40,711 nt of DNA from Nitrospira sp. (GTDB lineage: Bacteria > Nitrospirota > Nitrospiria > Nitrospirales > Nitrospiraceae), in the NCBI GenBank assembly GCA_015903995.1, contig JABMDK010000009.1, forward strand, positions 56,935-97,645, in the 5' to 3' direction. Each line of letters begins with the position of its first letter. The stretch's first letter is position 1. Positions 25,511 through 32,696 of this stretch are shown here, piece after piece. Under the pieces are notes generated by a model. The model worked only from the letters and a program-made list of their open reading frames with translations, was not told where the DNA came from and ran no database searches. Position numbers and translations under genes: made by a program.

Positions 25511-26335
25511 ATGAGTTTCTCGGAGCGCATGCTCAAGATCGATCGGCGGATCATCTTTTTAATGATCGGCTTCTGCACGCTTTTGCCGCTGCTCTATCCG
25601 GTCGGCTTGCCGATCAGGATTTCATCGGAAGTGCGCGGGGTGTACGACCATATTGAATCGTTGCCGGAACATTCGGTGTTTCTGCTGTCGATCGATTTCG
25701 ACCCGGCCTCGAAACCTGAGCTGTACCCGCAAGCGATCGCGCTGCTGCGCCACGCGTTCAAAAAGAATCTTCGCGTGATTACGATGACCCTGTGGGTGTC
25801 TGGAACAGGCATGGCGGATCAGTTGGTGACGCAGGTCGCCAAAGAAATGGGAAAAGAAAACGGCACGGACTACACATTTCTCGGATGGAGCCCCGGCGGC
25901 CAGGCGGTGATTATCAACATGGGACAGGACCTCTACTCGGCCTATCCCAGTGACTATCGAGGCAAGCCCACGAAAGAGTTACCGATTCTTGAGGGGGTGC
26001 GCAGCTTGAAGGATGTCGGCTACATGGTGAGTTTGGGGGCAGGACGGCCGGGGGTGGAAGAGTGGTATGTCTTCGGGAAGGATAAGTATAAGTTTGAAAT
26101 GGGCGGTGGGTGCACGGGCGTGATGGCTCCCGGTTTGTATCCATTGCTCCGGAGCGGTCAGATCAACGGCCTCATCGGGGGCCTCCGTGGCGCAGCAGAA
26201 TATGAAAATCTGATCGGGCAGAAAGGCAAGGCCGTGGCCGGGATGGACGCGCAGTCGGCCACGCACCTCGCCATCATTGTGTTGGTGATCATGTGCAACT
26301 CCTTCTATTTTTCATTGCGCCGACAACGAGGCTGA
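25511..26335 (+). CDS. Protein anchored at both ends with alpha/beta domain, unknown function, DUF6754-like cluster
   Basis: 274 residues. There is a transmembrane helix near each end: about 15-35 (IIFLMIGFCTLLPLLYPVGLPI) and 250-268 (ATHLAIIVLVIMCNSFYFSL). The 200-residue domain between them has alternating strands and helices: HSVFLLSIDFDPASKPELYPQAIALLRHAFKKNLRVITMTLW, YTFLGWSPGGQAVIINMGQDLYSAYP, KDVGYMVSLGAGRPGVEEWYVFG, and the GGGCTGVMAPGLYPLLRSGQINGLIGGLRGAAEYE segment. A GWSPG pentapeptide resembles a GxSxG nucleophile elbow, but no partner His/Asp can be assigned, so enzyme activity is not claimed. GAACGGGTC precedes the ATG. It is only 7 nt from the next gene. Confidence 0.8.
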   Translation: MSFSERMLKIDRRIIFLMIGFCTLLPLLYPVGLPIRISSEVRGVYDHIESLPEHSVFLLSIDFDPASKPELYPQAIALLRHAFKKNLRVITMTLWVSGTGMADQLVTQVAKEMGKENGTDYTFLGWSPGGQAVIINMGQDLYSAYPSDYRGKPTKELPILEGVRSLKDVGYMVSLGAGRPGVEEWYVFGKDKYKFEMGGGCTGVMAPGLYPLLRSGQINGLIGGLRGAAEYENLIGQKGKAVAGMDAQSATHLAIIVLVIMCNSFYFSLRRQRG

Positions 26336-26342
26336 GATACGA

Positions 26343-27104
26343 GTGGCTGCTCTACCGTTTGAATCAATCATAGGGGCGTGGGTCGCAACTGGGTTAACCC
26401 TCCTCATCTTCTCGTTCCTGTACAAAGATAACCCCCTGTTCAAGCTGGCGGAGCATCTCTATGTGGGTGTGTCGGTCGGGTACGTGATCGTGAAGACCTA
26501 CGACACGGTTATCGTACACTTGGTTGTCAAGCCGATCGTTGAGAACGGTGAAATCGCCCTGCTGATTCCTGTCGCCATCGGGATGCTGATGCTGACTCGC
26601 TATGTGCCGAAGGCGGCCTGGATGTCTCGCTATGCGTTCGCCTTTATCGTCGGGATGGGGGCGGGATTGGCGATCCCGAGAACGGTATCATCCTTCATTC
26701 TCAAACAGGTCGAGGATACCATTCGCCCGTTGTTGTCGCTCGCCGGACCCGATGGCGTCACGTTCTCGATGAACCTGTTCAATCCGGCCAGCAACCTCAA
26801 TGCGATCATCATCTTGCTGGGGGTCAGCTCGGTGCTGTTCTACTTTTTCTTCTCGATCGAGCATCGCGGAGTGGGAAAGGTGGTGGCCCGAACCGGTATT
26901 CTCTTCTTGATGATTTCGTTCGGCGCTGGGTTCGGTTACACGGTCATGGCTCGCATGTCGCTGTTGATCGGCCGCTTGACGGACTTGATCGAATTCTCCG
27001 ATGCCTCCTATGGTCGGCCTACCATCTGGTTGGTGATTCTCATCGTCGGGGCGTTGTTCGTGCTCGCAAGACGAGGTCACGCGCATCCTCCGGATCCTCA
27101 CTAG
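26343..27104 (+). CDS. Polytopic membrane protein of unknown function, DUF6754-like cluster
   Basis: 253 residues from GTG 26343, 7 nt after the previous stop. About seven hydrophobic helices span the protein. Recognisable segments are SIIGAWVATGLTLLIFSFLYKDNPLFKLAEHLYVGVSVGYVIVKTYD at the start, RYAFAFIVGMGAGLAIPRTVSSFILKQVEDTI in the middle, and FLMISFGAGFGYTVMARMSLLIGRL near the end. The tail HAHPPDPH is histidine-rich and cytoplasmic or periplasmic depending on topology. No family function is known to me. It completes a compact four-gene membrane cluster. Confidence 0.8.
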   Translation: MAALPFESIIGAWVATGLTLLIFSFLYKDNPLFKLAEHLYVGVSVGYVIVKTYDTVIVHLVVKPIVENGEIALLIPVAIGMLMLTRYVPKAAWMSRYAFAFIVGMGAGLAIPRTVSSFILKQVEDTIRPLLSLAGPDGVTFSMNLFNPASNLNAIIILLGVSSVLFYFFFSIEHRGVGKVVARTGILFLMISFGAGFGYTVMARMSLLIGRLTDLIEFSDASYGRPTIWLVILIVGALFVLARRGHAHPPDPH

Positions 27105-27198
27105 GGCCGGTAAGGTGTGCGCTGAAACTGTTGGTTGCAAAATCATCTTGAGTGCAGGAGGCACAGGCACACAAATATCAACAAATGCCGTAGAATCT

Positions 27199-27325
27199 CA
27201 GAGGATGCTGGAAAAGCCTGTTCAGCAAGGCCGCAGCAAGCGAGTGGCCGAGGCGTACACGGGTGGTACGTTGAGGCCTTGAGCGATGCGAGAACGAAGC
27301 TGGCTGGGTTTTGCGGCATCCTCTG
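27199..27325. repeat. Hairpin repeat R1, copy c (inverted orientation)
   Basis: The ends CAGAGGATGCTGGAAAAG and TTTTGCGGCATCCTCTGG are inverted repeats. The interior GCAAGGCCGCAGCAAGCGAG, GTACGTTGAGG and GAGCGATGCGAGAACG is the reverse complement of copies a and b. It lies between the DUF6754-like cluster and the Memo-like gene. Confidence 0.8.
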
Positions 27326-27363
27326 GTTGCAGCGGCTTGAGTCCATCCCCTACAATGTCATTC

Positions 27364-28602
27364 ATGATGACCTCCGGTATCGCAAAAGATCCTGCCCAAT
27401 ACCCGGTGTTGCGCAATCTGCAATTTTCTCCCATTAAACAGGGAGAGGATCAGCTCATCGTGCTCTGGGACCCCAGCGGCCTGAGTAAGGAGAAGCTGGT
27501 CCTGCCGCTGAATTTCTTTTTCGTCGTGCAACATTTTGACGGAGAGCATTCTATTCAGGATATCGGTGCGTTATACCTGAAACGGTTCGGCGAGTTTCTG
27601 ATGCCGAACAAAGTGGAACAGCTGGTCGTCGATCTGGAACACAAGCTGTTCTTGGAAGGGCCACGAACCGAGACGGCCCGGAAACAGGCGAGGAGTGCGT
27701 ATCGGCAGCAGCCGATTCGGCAGGCAGCGTTTGCCGGGCGCAGCTACGATGCGGACGGTGTCAAACTCAAGAAGCAGATCGATGGGTTTTTCACGTCCGG
27801 CGATGGGCCTGACTTTAAGCCATCGGAGAACCGGGGTAAGTTGATCAAGGGACTGGTCGCCCCCACCTATGATCTGAAACAAGCAGGGCCGGTTTATGCC
27901 TGGGGGTACAAAGAATTACAGGAAGCTCAACAGCCGGATGTCTATGTCATCATCGGTACAGCCCATGCAGGGTTGGAGCACTTCTTTGCGGTCACCGACA
28001 AGGATTTCGAAACGCCATTAGGCGTGGTGCCGGCCGATCGGACGATCGTGGATCAGCTGAAGGGGCTGGTGCCGGAATGCTGTGACGAAGAGATCGCTCA
28101 CCAAACAGAACATGCCATTGAGTTTCAACTGCCGTTCCTCCAGACCATCGTCGGTAAACCGTTCACGATTGTCCCGATTCTGTCGTCCTTTTCTGCGACG
28201 AGCCTGAGTGATCCTACGGTTCAGGTTTCAGCGGATCGCTTTCTCGACGCTTTACGAGAGGCGATGGCTGCGTCAGGAACGACTGTGTGTGTCATCGCAG
28301 CAGGGGAGTTGGCGCATCTGGGGATGCGCTATGGCGATAGTGCGCCACCCACCGATTTCTCCTTTCATCGCGCCATGCAGCGGGATCTGGAAATGTTGAA
28401 GCCGGTTGAAGAACTCAAACCGGAAGAGTTCACTCAATTCATCCAAAAAGAGAACGACCAACGACGGATCTCCGGCTTTTCCCCCATCTATAGTCTGCTA
28501 CGATTGATCCAAGCCGAAAAAGGCCAAGTGCTCCGCTACGACCGTGGCATCACCGATCAGTATAACTCGACTGCCACCTACGCCAGTCTGGCGTTCTTCT
28601 GA
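27364..28602 (+). CDS. Memo-like protein (AmmeMemoRadiSam system protein B type) with N-terminal winged-helix-like domain
   Basis: 412 residues from ATG 27364; a 26-residue upstream extension would read through repeat R1c. Residues about 1-110 form a PqqD-like or winged-helix domain (LPLNFFFVVQHFDGEHSIQDIGALYLKRFGEFLMP...LEHKLFLEG). The remainder is a Memo domain: VAPTYDLKQAGPVYAWGYKELQ, VYVIIGTAHAGLEHFFAVTDKDFETPLG, IAHQTEHAIEFQLPFLQTIVG, and VIAAGELAHLGMRYGD. Memo domains are related to non-haem-iron dioxygenases. The first expected metal ligand, His in the APHxD segment, is Thr here (APTYD), whereas the IGTAHAG histidine is kept. No radical-SAM or AMMECR1 partner is present in the window. 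The stop codon lies inside repeat R1d. Confidence 0.8.
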   Translation: MMTSGIAKDPAQYPVLRNLQFSPIKQGEDQLIVLWDPSGLSKEKLVLPLNFFFVVQHFDGEHSIQDIGALYLKRFGEFLMPNKVEQLVVDLEHKLFLEGPRTETARKQARSAYRQQPIRQAAFAGRSYDADGVKLKKQIDGFFTSGDGPDFKPSENRGKLIKGLVAPTYDLKQAGPVYAWGYKELQEAQQPDVYVIIGTAHAGLEHFFAVTDKDFETPLGVVPADRTIVDQLKGLVPECCDEEIAHQTEHAIEFQLPFLQTIVGKPFTIVPILSSFSATSLSDPTVQVSADRFLDALREAMAASGTTVCVIAAGELAHLGMRYGDSAPPTDFSFHRAMQRDLEMLKPVEELKPEEFTQFIQKENDQRRISGFSPIYSLLRLIQAEKGQVLRYDRGITDQYNSTATYASLAFF

Positions 28603-28730
28603 TGGCTGCTGAAACTAGCCACCGACTTCGTTCTCGCTCGCTTGTCCAACTCAACATACTTGACGACGTACGTCTCGTCGTTCAAGCTTCCTGCGGCCTT
28701 GTTGGATGGACTGTTTGAGGAGCCATCAGG
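28599..28730. repeat. Hairpin repeat R1, copy d (divergent)
   Basis: The ends CTGATGGCTGCTGAAACTAG and CTGTTTGAGGAGCCATCAG are inverted repeats. The interior GTTCTCGCTCGCTTGTCCAACTCAAC and CTGCGGCCTTGTTGGATGG is recognisably R1 but more diverged. The left end includes the TGA stop codon of the Memo-like gene. Confidence 0.7.
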
Positions 28731-29168
28731 ACTCAGGAAGAATTCCGTGAGTGCCCCAATAAGGAGAAAGCCGACAAAATTTTACTGGCACCGTATATCT
28801 TTCTGTACCGATAGCAGCGGCTAGGAGTTAATAGCCTGGGGGGCCTGCGTCGAGGGGAGCACCGCAAATTGGCTGGCGCTCGTCCTTCATGGTATTGAAA
28901 TGTGTTCTTGGTAAAGTGACTCAAGTGTACCGGCGAGCAGAAATGATGGGTTCTGGATCATCATTGCACTATGCAATGTTACATGAAAGTCTGTCTTGCA
29001 ATCCTTTAAGGGAATCGATATATAGGATACGATTTTCATCAAGAAGAGTTGCCCAATTCTAAGGCCGGGCATCTACTTCATAATGCCGTTTCCGCATACA
29101 ACATCGTAGATGGGTGTCGTGTTGTCCGACCGCAAACTGTGTTGAGGAATGAGAGTAGGGGTTGATTC
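28731..29168 (+). promoter_or_regulatory. Upstream region of the module B oxidase
   Basis: 438 bases with no convincing gene on either strand and a more AT-rich composition than the surrounding genes. It contains the predicted sigma-70 promoter listed at 28996. The rest shows no recognised element. Confidence 0.45.
28996..29024 (+). promoter_or_regulatory. Predicted sigma-70-type promoter of the module B oxidase
   Basis: TTGCAA at 28996-29001 and TATATA at 29019-29024 are separated by 17 bases, the ideal spacing. Transcription would start near 29031, giving a leader of roughly 135-170 nt before the two possible starts of the oxidase. Confidence 0.4.
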
Positions 29169-32100
29169 ATGCCTAACATACTGATGCATGGGGGGGGACG
29201 TATGAGTGATTCAAAGAAGTGGATGGGGCCCGGAATCTGGGGGGTGGCAGCTAGTCTGCTACTAGCTGGCGCACTGCCTGCTAGTGCGATTATATCGCAT
29301 GATGCCCACGTCGCTCAGGGTGCGACGGCTGATCTGGTAAAGCCTGTCAATGTGCAAGCAGGGCCGGCGCTGATGGATAAGATGTCGAAAGCTGTCGAGC
29401 AGGTGGAGCGGCAGGTCCATTCAAAAGGACCGTTTCAAGGCGCCGGTTCCCACGCCATGCAGCAGGGAGTTCTACTCGTTGCGGAAGACATGGATAAGGT
29501 GAAAGTCACGCAAGGGGGGCGATGCCCAGCGAATGCGCCTGTCCGTGCCTATGACGTGACCGCGATGAATGTTGAAATCACGGTCAGCCGGTTCGGGGAC
29601 TTCTATCCGGGCTTCATGTATGCGCTGACCGAGAATGTTGCCGGAGTGCGTGAGGAAGAAGCAAAAAATAAGGCGGCTCGTGAAAGCGAGGATGAGACAT
29701 TCGCCGGAGGAGCGATCTCTAACGGTCTGCAGGGTGATCTGATCCAGCCATTGGTCATCCGAGCGAACCAGGGCGACTGTCTGCGGCTGACCCTTCGCAA
29801 TCAGATCGAGGGTGAAGCCACGAACATGATCATTAATGGTTCGCAGATGTTGGTGGCTAACACAGGCAAGCCGGCGACGGCCAATAACCCGGACGCATTG
29901 GTGCCCTCAGGCAAGACGGGGGAGTTTGAATGGTACATCCAGCCTGATACCCAAGAGGGCGGCCACGCCTTTCACAGTCATGCCACACGCGATCAATATT
30001 CATTGGGCTTGTTGGGATCGCTCGTGGTGGAGCCACGCGGTTCACGCTATCTCAGCCCGTTTACCGGCGAGGATATGAAGAGCGGCTGGGAAGCCATGAT
30101 CGATGTCGCGAATGGATCGGACTTTCGTGAATTCGTGATTTTCTATCACGAGGCCGGGGACGAAACGTTCCGCTTGCTGAACCGCAAGGGGGACATGCTT
30201 CCTCAGCGTGATGCCCATACGGACACCTATCGTCCGGCCGCTCGGTTGCTGAACTACCGGAGTGAACCTCATGGAACGCGACTGGAGATGCAGGAGCACC
30301 TGGTCGGTTTCGCGGATGAATCGCAGGGCTATGGGTCCTATACGTTTGGCGATCCTTCGACGACGATTCCTCGTTCATATTTGGGTGATCCTGCGAAATT
30401 CCGCATGGTCGGTGGTTCAGAGATCGTGCATTCCCACCACCTCCATGGCGGGTCCATTCGCTGGGCAAGGCAGCCTGGGACCAGCAAGCTGGATCCGACC
30501 CTCTCGAAGAACGGCCCCGTCAAGTTTCCATTGATCAACGATACCTCTGATCGTCTGGACGTTCAGTCGATCGGGCCATCTGAAATCTACGATGAGGTCA
30601 TCGAAGGTGGATCCGGTGGGCTGCAAGCGTTAGCCGGTGAATTCGTCTTCCATTGCCATATTCCGCAGCACTATGTCACGGGGATGTGGGGGTTCTGGCG
30701 TGTGTACAACACGCTGCAGGCTCCTGGATTCCAGACCGATGTGATGAAGCCATTGGTTGAATTGCCTGATCGAGCGGGCAAGATCAAGCCGGCAGTCAGT
30801 TCGGATAAATTGGTCGGCCAAACGGTCGATTGGTATGGTGGAAAGAAGTACGAAATCACGAAAGACAAGACTGATTGGAAAGCCAATCCTGTGAAGGTTT
30901 CCATCAAGGATTGGGTAGAGTATATGCTGCCTCCGCAGGGGTTGCCTGGGAAGACGGAGGATCAGGTCATGCAGGCCAAGGCAAACGATCCCACTGTGGT
31001 CAATTGGAAGTGGGAAGGCACGTTGGCACTCAATGAGCCGGAGACGCCGCATAAATGGGTGAATTATGTTTCGCCGACGCCGCTGAAGCGGCCTCCGATC
31101 ACGTTTGACCCGCAAACGGGTAAGTTGGCGTTCCCGTGGCTCCGGCCGCATCTTGGTAAGCGGCCACCCTTTGCGCCGAACCACGGCGGTGCGCCGTGGT
31201 TGGAGCCATTCCGTGTTCGGGAGGATGGGACGAGGGACACTGAGCCACCGAAGCCTGGTGCGCAGGGTCCGTGGAGCTTATGTCCTGAAAATGCTCCTCG
31301 GAAGTTCTTCACGATCCATTCGATTACCTTGCCGGTCACATTGAAGCCGGCGACGGCCAAGACGGCAGCGCTCGTCGATCCGATCGCCATGTTGTATGTG
31401 TTGCATGAAGAGGAAGCGGAAGTTCGAAGCAATCCCAAGAAGCAAGTGCCGTTGGTCATTCGTGGCAATGTCTACGACTGTGTCGACGTCATCTTCAAAA
31501 ATGAAATCCCGGACGATGCGCGGACCGGATGGTCGAACAAGATCAACCTCCATCCGCACTTCTTCCAGTTTGATACCAGTGCATCGGATGGTCCGACGAT
31601 CGGGTTCTCTTATGACATGTCGTTGCGGGCCTTCACGATGTTGAAAGACCCACAGCCGGATAAGGGTATGCCGCTCCCCGGCAACACGGTGTTGACGGCA
31701 GACAGCAAGGCCGGTGCGCGTAGCATTACCGTGGCCGATACCTCCAAGTTCCATGTGAATACGGAACTTGGCGTCGGCATGGATGATCCCAAGTTCTTCG
31801 AGGTTGCTCGGATCAAGGCCATCAACGGCAAGACCATCACCTTCGATGCTCCGTTGAAGCATGGGCACAAGAAGAACGATATTGCCAGCGTGGAGTTTAT
31901 CCGTGAACGTTGGTATGTCGATGCCGATCTCGGCACGGTGTACTGGCATGATCACGTATTTGGAACGGATACGTGGGGTCATGGGCTCTTCTCGGCATTC
32001 ATCACGGAGCCACCCAGGTCGACCTATCATGATCCGGTGACCGGTAAAGAAATTCGGAGCGGTCCCATCGCGGATATTCACACGCAAGAGCCGGTTTCTG

Positions 32101-32696
32101 CTCATATCCGTGGCAGTTTCCGTGAAGTCATGATGCATATCATGGATAGCAACGCCAGAACGGCGGAGCTGATCCTGACTGACAACCCTCAGGCCAGGAT
32201 GAATGCGGTCACAGTTGATGGGCCGCCATCTCATCAGTTCCCGGAAAAGATCAATAAGTCTGCCATGTGGTTTTTGAACGGAGGTGAAGCCACGACGGGC
32301 AGCGGCTATAGCATGCGTGTGGAGCCGTTGAGCGTCCGTTTGGCCAACAATCCGGATCCGTCAAAACTGTTCGTGTCCGGTATCCACGGTGATCCAGGCA
32401 CTCCATTGCTACGTGCCTATCTCGGCGATCCGATCATGGTGCGTGCCCTGGTAGGATCAGCCAATGAAGTGCACACCTGGCATGTGACCGGACATTGGTT
32501 CCCGATGGAACGGTACGGGAAGGATGCTATGCCGCGCAGCACGGTCCATTTGAGCGGTACGATCCGGCCATTCCGGCCGCCGGTGGGCCGCAGAAACAAG
32601 CGGGGGACTATCTCTACTATAGCGGCCGTGCGTCGCACTTTGCGGAAGGCAGCTGGGGGTTGTTCCGCGTGTTTGATGAACTCCAGGGTGATCTGA
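29169..32696 (+). CDS. Giant multicopper oxidase, N-terminal part of a frameshifted gene, module B
   Basis: 1175 residues before a premature stop; only about the first 1127 are genuine. Two starts are possible: ATG 29169, with TAGGGG 7 nt upstream, or ATG 29202 after a G-run. Both lead into the signal peptide (GIWGVAASLLLAGALPASA). Cupredoxin motifs in order: HAFHSH at 266 (motif B-like, followed by GLLGSLVVEP), HSHHLHG at 421 (motif C-like), HCHIPQHYVTGM at 495 (the complete type-1/type-3 motif D), HPHFF at 795, WHDH at 927 (motif B-like, followed by HGLFSAFITEP) and HTWHVTGH at 1102. The Cys-containing motif thus lies in the first third, not at the C terminus as in laccases. Six cupredoxin domains over about 1590 residues resemble MnxG/MofA-type oxidases. 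The true frame continues at 32552 in the next entry. Confidence 0.85.
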   Translation: MPNILMHGGGRMSDSKKWMGPGIWGVAASLLLAGALPASAIISHDAHVAQGATADLVKPVNVQAGPALMDKMSKAVEQVERQVHSKGPFQGAGSHAMQQGVLLVAEDMDKVKVTQGGRCPANAPVRAYDVTAMNVEITVSRFGDFYPGFMYALTENVAGVREEEAKNKAARESEDETFAGGAISNGLQGDLIQPLVIRANQGDCLRLTLRNQIEGEATNMIINGSQMLVANTGKPATANNPDALVPSGKTGEFEWYIQPDTQEGGHAFHSHATRDQYSLGLLGSLVVEPRGSRYLSPFTGEDMKSGWEAMIDVANGSDFREFVIFYHEAGDETFRLLNRKGDMLPQRDAHTDTYRPAARLLNYRSEPHGTRLEMQEHLVGFADESQGYGSYTFGDPSTTIPRSYLGDPAKFRMVGGSEIVHSHHLHGGSIRWARQPGTSKLDPTLSKNGPVKFPLINDTSDRLDVQSIGPSEIYDEVIEGGSGGLQALAGEFVFHCHIPQHYVTGMWGFWRVYNTLQAPGFQTDVMKPLVELPDRAGKIKPAVSSDKLVGQTVDWYGGKKYEITKDKTDWKANPVKVSIKDWVEYMLPPQGLPGKTEDQVMQAKANDPTVVNWKWEGTLALNEPETPHKWVNYVSPTPLKRPPITFDPQTGKLAFPWLRPHLGKRPPFAPNHGGAPWLEPFRVREDGTRDTEPPKPGAQGPWSLCPENAPRKFFTIHSITLPVTLKPATAKTAALVDPIAMLYVLHEEEAEVRSNPKKQVPLVIRGNVYDCVDVIFKNEIPDDARTGWSNKINLHPHFFQFDTSASDGPTIGFSYDMSLRAFTMLKDPQPDKGMPLPGNTVLTADSKAGARSITVADTSKFHVNTELGVGMDDPKFFEVARIKAINGKTITFDAPLKHGHKKNDIASVEFIRERWYVDADLGTVYWHDHVFGTDTWGHGLFSAFITEPPRSTYHDPVTGKEIRSGPIADIHTQEPVSAHIRGSFREVMMHIMDSNARTAELILTDNPQARMNAVTVDGPPSHQFPEKINKSAMWFLNGGEATTGSGYSMRVEPLSVRLANNPDPSKLFVSGIHGDPGTPLLRAYLGDPIMVRALVGSANEVHTWHVTGHWFPMERYGKDAMPRSTVHLSGTIRPFRPPVGRRNKRGTISTIAAVRRTLRKAAGGCSACLMNSRVI

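Noticed and set aside
25511..26335. GWSPG as the nucleophile elbow of an alpha/beta hydrolase
   Set aside because: No convincing Asp and His partners in the right order. A single GxSxG-like match in a domain anchored at both ends is weak evidence.
31278..32234. 318-residue open frame on the minus strand
   Set aside because: Antisense shadow of the oxidase, which has clear copper motifs in this stretch.
32495..32696. Programmed ribosomal frameshift joining the two oxidase halves
   Set aside because: No slippery heptamer or stimulatory hairpin is evident. Comparison with module A shows that 10 bases are physically missing; a simple slip would rejoin the frame without the four deleted residues only by chance.
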